NCBI RefSeq assembly: GCF_035506375.1
Contig: NZ_DATJPM010000076.1
Location: 1 to 17,663 of the forward strand
Length of the DNA stretch: 17,663 nucleotides
Source of the DNA: Methanocella sp.
GTDB taxonomy: Archaea > Halobacteriota > Methanocellia > Methanocellales > Methanocellaceae
Direction of reading: 5' to 3'
Shown: positions 14,067 to 17,663 of the stretch, piece by piece
Layout of the letters: each line of letters opens with the position of its first letter
Numbering within the stretch: position 1 is the first letter of the stretch
The notes under the pieces: model-generated
Databases searched by the model: none
What the model was told of the DNA's origin: nothing
Seen by the model: only the letters and a program-made list of their open reading frames with translations
Made by a program: the position numbers and the translations under genes

Positions 14067-14582
14067 TCACTCCTTTAATGACCTTAAATCAAAAGAGGTC
14101 AGGCTTATATAGTGGACGTTAGCCCGCTTTAGTACCTCTTTATCGTCCGGAACCATTTCAAATTCATCTCCTCTCTCCCTCACGACCGTTCCGGACATGT
14201 GCTCGTTGCTAATCGGCTTAGAAAGGATATTAGTGGCACATATATTTTTCAAGGGGATATATTTTTCTATTGCCGCATGGATAGTGCCGGCCACCCCGAG
14301 CACACGAATCGTCGCCCTGTTGCCCTTTATGGCGCATACGGTGGCCATGGCCGCCCGGGCGGTCTCCACTGCGTTGAGATTTACGCGCATGATGCCCCTC
14401 GAGCCGTTGAAGTCTATGAGCCGGTAGCCGATCTGGCTGCTTCCCGTATCGCCCACCAGCGTCTGGGTGGCGAAGAAGATCTCGTCCAGTAAGGCCTTTC
14501 TGTCGACGGGCTCGCTCTCGCAGGCGACCTCGAACGCGATATACCGTTTTTTCTCACGCAGGGACGAGGGCAGGATTTTCAT
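14067..14582 (-). CDS. rnp2: RNase P protein component 2 (Pop5)
   Basis: This 171-residue protein is archaeal Pop5/Rnp2, an RRM-like subunit of RNase P that removes the 5' leader of precursor tRNA. It starts with LPSSLREKKRYIAFEV, followed by the central YRLIDFNGSRGIMRVNLNAVETARAAM and RVLGVAGTIHAAIEKYI. The core fold ends near residue 120-130. A further 40 or so residues (from about ISNEHMSGTVVRERGDEF) extend it beyond the shortest family members. It is the first gene of the superoperon here: the Rpp30 gene that often precedes it is absent, and the next sequence upstream is a regulatory region. Confidence 0.88.
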   Translation of the reverse strand: MKILPSSLREKKRYIAFEVACESEPVDRKALLDEIFFATQTLVGDTGSSQIGYRLIDFNGSRGIMRVNLNAVETARAAMATVCAIKGNRATIRVLGVAGTIHAAIEKYIPLKNICATNILSKPISNEHMSGTVVRERGDEFEMVPDDKEVLKRANVHYISLTSFDLRSLKE

Positions 14583-14710
14583 AATACTCTCAATAGCAAA
14601 TCCAGATACATAATACTAATGGAAATTCACTCGTACTACTCCCATTATACATCCGCCAGGTTTACCTGACATATCAACATTGTATTACTACTTTAATAAC
14701 AACAAATTAT

Positions 14711-14728
14711 TTAGTATTGTAATACTAA
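14711..14728. promoter_or_regulatory. 18-bp palindromic operator candidate
   Basis: TTAGTATTGTAATACTAA is a perfect 8-bp inverted repeat around GT, the size and shape of a dimeric helix-turn-helix regulator site. Its right 9-mer TAATACTAA recurs at 14611-14619, over the likely TATA region of rnp2. The sequence does not show which regulator binds. Confidence 0.5.
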
Positions 14729-14755
14729 CAAATGCATCGCAGACGTATCGCCTTT

Positions 14756-14801
14756 AACATATATGTTACAGACGTATCAACATAAATGTTACAGACGTAT
14801 C
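14756..14801. repeat. Tandem 23-bp repeat upstream of the radical SAM gene
   Basis: Units 14756-14778 and 14779-14801 differ at one base. Each begins with a palindromic AACATATATGTT or AACATAAATGTT core and ends with ACAGACGTATC. A partial third copy (CAGACGTATC) lies at 14740-14749. The 23-bp period is close to two helical turns, as in paired operator sites on one face of the DNA. Confidence 0.75.
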
Positions 14802-14867
14802 GCCTGCCGGCCGCGTAGGTATAATGACGGGTCGGGGAAGGCCGGGTATCCGGCATTAAGAAGATGT

Positions 14868-14873
14868 GGTGAT
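14868..14873 (+). promoter_or_regulatory. Ribosome binding site choosing the radical SAM start
   Basis: GGTGAT is fully complementary to the 3' end of archaeal 16S rRNA (AUCACC) and lies four bases before the ATG at 14878. GTG codons at 14866 and 14869 are in the same frame, but they lie at or within this site and have no such site of their own, so the ATG is preferred. Confidence 0.75.
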
Positions 14874-14877
14874 AATA

Positions 14878-16362
14878 ATGGTTGACGATATAACAACAAC
14901 GGCAGTCACGGTTAATACCATTCAGAAATGGCTAAATAATCCTGCTTCAAAAGGATTGCTGAGCTTCCTCTGCGAAGATGATAAATGCGGTGACAGGCTG
15001 TCTATCGCCATTGATAGCTATCTGGGGGAAGAGGTGAACGCCTGCTGGAAGTGCAAGGCTGCAGGCAAAATCGTGAGGGAAATTCTGAATAAAGGGGGAC
15101 ATATCTGTAACATCCAGGATGAGGACATTAAGAAAACGTTTAAACAGCCGTATTTTAAAACAGGGCTGATGAACATCATCCGGGGCATCAATGAGTATGG
15201 CGTTGCAGTACCGCAAAGAATACATGCGCCGATCGTGGTCGTATGGGACTGCACGCACGCGTGTAACCTGGGCTGTAAGCACTGCTATCAGAACGCGCAA
15301 AAGAAGCTTCCGGACGAGCTATCCACCGAGGAGGCGAAGCGCATGATCGACGATATCGCGGAGGCCGGCTCCTGCGCTATAGCCTTTTCGGGCGGCGAGC
15401 CGCTGATGCGAAAGGACTTTTTCGAGCTGGCCGAATACTCCGTTAAGAAGGGCCTGTATACGGCGCTCGCGACCAATGGCACCCTGATCACGAAGGAAAT
15501 GGCGCACCGCATCAAGGAAGTCGGGGTCGGGTACGTGGAAGTGTCGATCGACGGGAAGGATTCGGAGACCCATGACGGGTTCAGGGGCGCCCCTGGCACG
15601 TTCGATAAGGTAATACAGGGGATAAAGAACTGCGTCGACGAGGGCCTCTATATGACCGTGGCCACGACCGTCTCAAAGACTAACGTCGAGCAGATACCGG
15701 AGATCGTCCAGCTGGTAAAGTCCCTCGGCGTGTCGAGGATCATCACCTTCAACTTCATTCCCACGGGCAGGGGCGAGTGCATGTCAAATATGGACATTAC
15801 GCCCGAAGAAAGGGAGTCGCTGTTGAGGTACCTGAGCGACAGGAATTACGATAGTAATATGGAGGTCATGTCGACAGCTCCCCAGTTCGGCAGGGTCTCC
15901 GTAAAAAGGGAGGGCGTAAACCTGGCCCACTTCATGACCATCAAGAAAGTGGACAACCGGGCGATGGCTCTCTGCGAGTTCATCGGAGGCTGTGCCGCCG
16001 GCAGGTTCTACTGCTGCGTACGGCCTAACGGCGATATCAACCCCTGTGTATTTATTCCCATTAAGGTCGGGAACGTAAGGGAAAATAAGCTTCTGGACAC
16101 CTGGCACAACTCCCCGGTGCTTGACACGCTGAGGGACAGGGATCAGGTGAAAGGCCATTGCGCCACATGCGAAAATAAATACATCTGCGGAGGATGCAGG
16201 GCAAGGGCGTACGCGTATTTCGGCGACCTTACTGCCGCTGACCCGGGATGTATCAATAATATGGACGCCTGGTCCGATGTAGTAAATAAAAGCTACGAGG
16301 TAGCAGATAAAAGTTTAGAGGCAGTAAATAAAAATTCGAAGGAGATTACTTCGTCCTCGTAA
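14878..16362 (+). CDS. Radical SAM/SPASM enzyme with Cys-bearing N-terminal domain
   Basis: From the ATG at 14878 the protein has 494 residues; a GTG at 14866 would add four, and the numbering here uses that longer form. Residues 1-118 form an N-terminal region with C36, C41, C60 and C63 (CEDDKC and CWKC), possibly a metal site. The radical SAM core starts at APIVVVWDCTHACNLGCKHCYQ with C133, C137 and C140 for the [4Fe-4S]-SAM cluster, and GGEP at 176-179. A C-terminal SPASM-like region carries C370, C376, C383, C384, C394, C432, C435, C441, C444 and C462, enough for one or two auxiliary clusters. SPASM enzymes modify peptides, enzymes or haem precursors; the substrate here is unknown. The tail is repetitive and polar. 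It overlaps the convergent ABC permease by 17 bp. Confidence 0.85.
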   Translation: MVDDITTTAVTVNTIQKWLNNPASKGLLSFLCEDDKCGDRLSIAIDSYLGEEVNACWKCKAAGKIVREILNKGGHICNIQDEDIKKTFKQPYFKTGLMNIIRGINEYGVAVPQRIHAPIVVVWDCTHACNLGCKHCYQNAQKKLPDELSTEEAKRMIDDIAEAGSCAIAFSGGEPLMRKDFFELAEYSVKKGLYTALATNGTLITKEMAHRIKEVGVGYVEVSIDGKDSETHDGFRGAPGTFDKVIQGIKNCVDEGLYMTVATTVSKTNVEQIPEIVQLVKSLGVSRIITFNFIPTGRGECMSNMDITPEERESLLRYLSDRNYDSNMEVMSTAPQFGRVSVKREGVNLAHFMTIKKVDNRAMALCEFIGGCAAGRFYCCVRPNGDINPCVFIPIKVGNVRENKLLDTWHNSPVLDTLRDRDQVKGHCATCENKYICGGCRARAYAYFGDLTAADPGCINNMDAWSDVVNKSYEVADKSLEAVNKNSKEITSSS

Positions 16363-17104
16363 AGGCGTAGCTGCCAATGAGGACCGCGACCACGTCGAAG
16401 AGAGCGATCACGGCGATGGTCTGCCAGAGCGGCAGTATGGTGTGCCATACGCTGCCCATGGTAACGGCCCTCATGGCATCCACGCCATAGGTCAGCGGGT
16501 TAATGTAGAAAACCCACTTGAGCCAGTCCGGCAGCGTGGCCACGGGGAAAAGCGCCCCGCTCAGGAAGAACATGGGCATGTTGACGAACGTCATTATGAC
16601 TCCGAAGTTCTCCAGGCTATCCAGTACGCTCGCGATGATGAGGCCTATGCACACCAGCCCTATCGTGACCAGGATCATCAAGGGGATGATCTCTATGGTC
16701 ATTATGAAGGTGATGGGTATGCCTATGAAGAAACCGAGGATGAACACGATGATGCCCTGAAGCATCGAATTGGTGCCGACCCCCAGCATCTTGCCGATGA
16801 AAATGGACAGCCGCGACACGGGCGCGACCAGGATCTCCTTCATGAACCCGAACTGCTTGTCCCAGATGACGGAGATGCCCATGAACATCGCCGTGAAAAG
16901 CAGCGTCTGGCCGATGATGCCGGGGAAGAGGAATTGCTGGTAATTGTATCCAGCGCTGGTACCCATCGACACACCCAGGCCGGTACCGAATATGACCAGC
17001 CACAAGACAGGGGTGACCACCGAGCTGACCAGCCGTGATGTCTCCCGCACGAGCCTCAGGACTTCCCGCTTCCAGAGCGTATAGATGCCTCGAAACTCGC
17101 TCAT
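16346..17104 (-). CDS. ABC-2 type export permease
   Basis: This 252-residue membrane subunit of an ABC-2 exporter resembles the DrrB/NodJ group. It has a cytoplasmic N-terminal helix (LWKREVLRLVRETSRL), about six transmembrane segments (roughly 28-46, 60-78, 108-130, 135-160, 165-190 and 222-246), and the family signature between helices 5 and 6, LSGALFPVATLPDWLKWVFYINPLTYGVDAMR (split across about 182-213). It would form the channel for the ATPase encoded just upstream, whose stop codon overlaps its ATG (ATGA at 17101-17104). The substrate is unknown; drugs, lipids or surface glycans are typical of the group. Its 3' end overlaps the radical SAM gene on the opposite strand. Confidence 0.92.
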   Translation of the reverse strand: MSEFRGIYTLWKREVLRLVRETSRLVSSVVTPVLWLVIFGTGLGVSMGTSAGYNYQQFLFPGIIGQTLLFTAMFMGISVIWDKQFGFMKEILVAPVSRLSIFIGKMLGVGTNSMLQGIIVFILGFFIGIPITFIMTIEIIPLMILVTIGLVCIGLIIASVLDSLENFGVIMTFVNMPMFFLSGALFPVATLPDWLKWVFYINPLTYGVDAMRAVTMGSVWHTILPLWQTIAVIALFDVVAVLIGSYAFTRTK

Positions 17105-17663
17105 GCCCGCCTCCTCATCCTGATCATGGGCGGTATCTCCTTGCCCTTACCGTCTCGCAGCGCCCGGCCCGTGTAGTGCATGAACACGTCGTCGAGTTGG
17201 GGCTCCTGGACCGAAATGGACTCGACGAATATGGAATTCTGGGCGGCGATGTTGATGACGGCCGGCAGTAGAGAGGCAGCGCCGTCGACGGTCATCTTGA
17301 CCTCGTCGTTCACGATGGCCGCGGCCTTGGCGATCTTCGCCTCGTTGATCTTTTCCAGGAACAGCTCGTTCTTCCGCGTCTTCACGGTGATGGTCTCGCC
17401 GCCAAGGTCATCTTTTAATTTTTTAGGCGTATCCATGGCTACGATCTTGCCGTGGTCGACGATAGCGATGCGGTTGCACAGCCTGTCCGCCTCCTCCATG
17501 TAGTGAGTCGTCAGGATGACCGTGATATCCTCACTTTTTATTAGCTCCCGGATGTACGACCAGATATGGTCCCGGCTCTGGGGATCCAGGCCGATGGTGG
17601 GCTCATCGAGAAAGAGTACTTTCGGATAGTGGATGAGGCTGCGGGCGATCTCCAGCCTCCGGC
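17101..17663 (-). CDS. ABC exporter ATPase, C-terminal part
   Basis: The gene runs off the right edge; 186 residues are visible. The frame reads RRLEIARSLIHYPKVLFLDEP at the edge, so the end of the signature region, Walker B (LFLDEP), D-loop (GLDP) and H-loop (TTHYMEEADR) are present, while Walker A is outside the window. The later part (CNRIAIVDHGKIVAMDTPKKLK and about 90 more residues) is the C-terminal domain seen in DrrA-type drug/lipid exporter ATPases, including the ending VQEPQLDDVFMHYTGRALRD. An ATG within the visible part is internal, not the start. It is translationally coupled to the permease through an ATGA overlap. Confidence 0.93.
   Translation of the reverse strand, partial: RRLEIARSLIHYPKVLFLDEPTIGLDPQSRDHIWSYIRELIKSEDITVILTTHYMEEADRLCNRIAIVDHGKIVAMDTPKKLKDDLGGETITVKTRKNELFLEKINEAKIAKAAAIVNDEVKMTVDGAASLLPAVINIAAQNSIFVESISVQEPQLDDVFMHYTGRALRDGKGKEIPPMIRMRRRA

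Larger units (their letters stand above)
14583..14865. promoter_or_regulatory. Divergent control region between rnp2 and the radical SAM gene
   Basis: This AT-rich spacer holds the presumed promoters of the superoperon (minus) and the radical SAM gene (plus). A minus-strand TATA-like TATTATGTAT near 14606-14615 lies about 25-30 bp before the rnp2 ATG. The 9-mer TAATACTAA occurs at 14611-14619 and again as half of an 18-bp palindrome at 14711-14728. Two tandem 23-bp repeats follow at 14756-14778 and 14779-14801. On the plus side, a TATA-like GTATAATG (about 14819-14826) and a small hairpin (GCCGG/CCGGC, 14841-14854) lie before the gene. Promoter assignments are tentative. Confidence 0.5.

Noticed and set aside
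14756..14801. Replication origin iterons
   Set aside because: No Cdc6/Orc1 gene, no ORB-like G-rich motif and only two full repeat units, so a regulatory array is more likely.
16442..17038. 198-codon plus-strand frame opposite the ABC permease
   Set aside because: The product is extremely His/Asp/Glu/Gln-rich, the usual result of reading a hydrophobic membrane gene on the other strand.

Overview
The window is archaeal chromosome from a methanogenic euryarchaeon, most likely a class II methanogen close to Methanocella (Methanocellales). The evidence is the archaeal exosome/proteasome superoperon, archaeal Gar1, TFB and SRP19 genes, the archaeal-type IMP cyclohydrolase PurO, a PorA/PorB ferredoxin oxidoreductase pair, and TATA boxes with several apparently leaderless starts. 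The genus is an inference from gene content and moderately GC-rich coding sequence; no search was run.

Layout. Bases 1-2265 (+) hold the end of porA, then porB and purO, closely spaced and closed by a hairpin/T-run terminator. Bases 2334-4508 (+) hold a soluble GAF-GAF histidine kinase and a small four-helix membrane protein. Bases 4568-5835 (-) are a gar1-tfb pair, with a TTG start for gar1 and a GTG start for tfb. Bases 5955-6617 (-) encode a PHP-family phosphoesterase. A 364-bp palindromic repeat element (6657-7020) separates it from srp19 (7032-7340, -). A surface lipoprotein gene lies at 7732-8532 (+), and a second, related 494-bp palindromic element at 8547-9040.

Bases 9062-14582 (-) are one compact superoperon read from high to low coordinates: rnp2 (Pop5), psmA, SBDS, rrp4, rrp41, rrp42, rpl37ae, rpoP, pcc1, pfdB and a DUF3194 gene. 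It links RNA processing and decay (RNase P, exosome), ribosome maturation, transcription (RpoP), tRNA modification (KEOPS Pcc1), folding (prefoldin) and proteolysis (20S proteasome). Gaps are 0-15 bp, with overlaps at rrp4/rrp41 and rrp41/rrp42. A 283-bp control region rich in palindromes and tandem repeats separates it from a divergent radical SAM/SPASM gene (14878-16362, +). That gene ends tail-to-tail, with a 17-bp overlap, against an ABC-2 export system (permease 16346-17104 and ATPase from 17101 past the window end, both -).

The conserved housekeeping blocks are ordinary. The unusual content is the pair of foldback elements that share termini and are each flanked by a short direct repeat, the repeat-structured control region before the radical SAM gene, and that enzyme itself, which has an extra Cys-bearing N-terminal domain and no assigned substrate.
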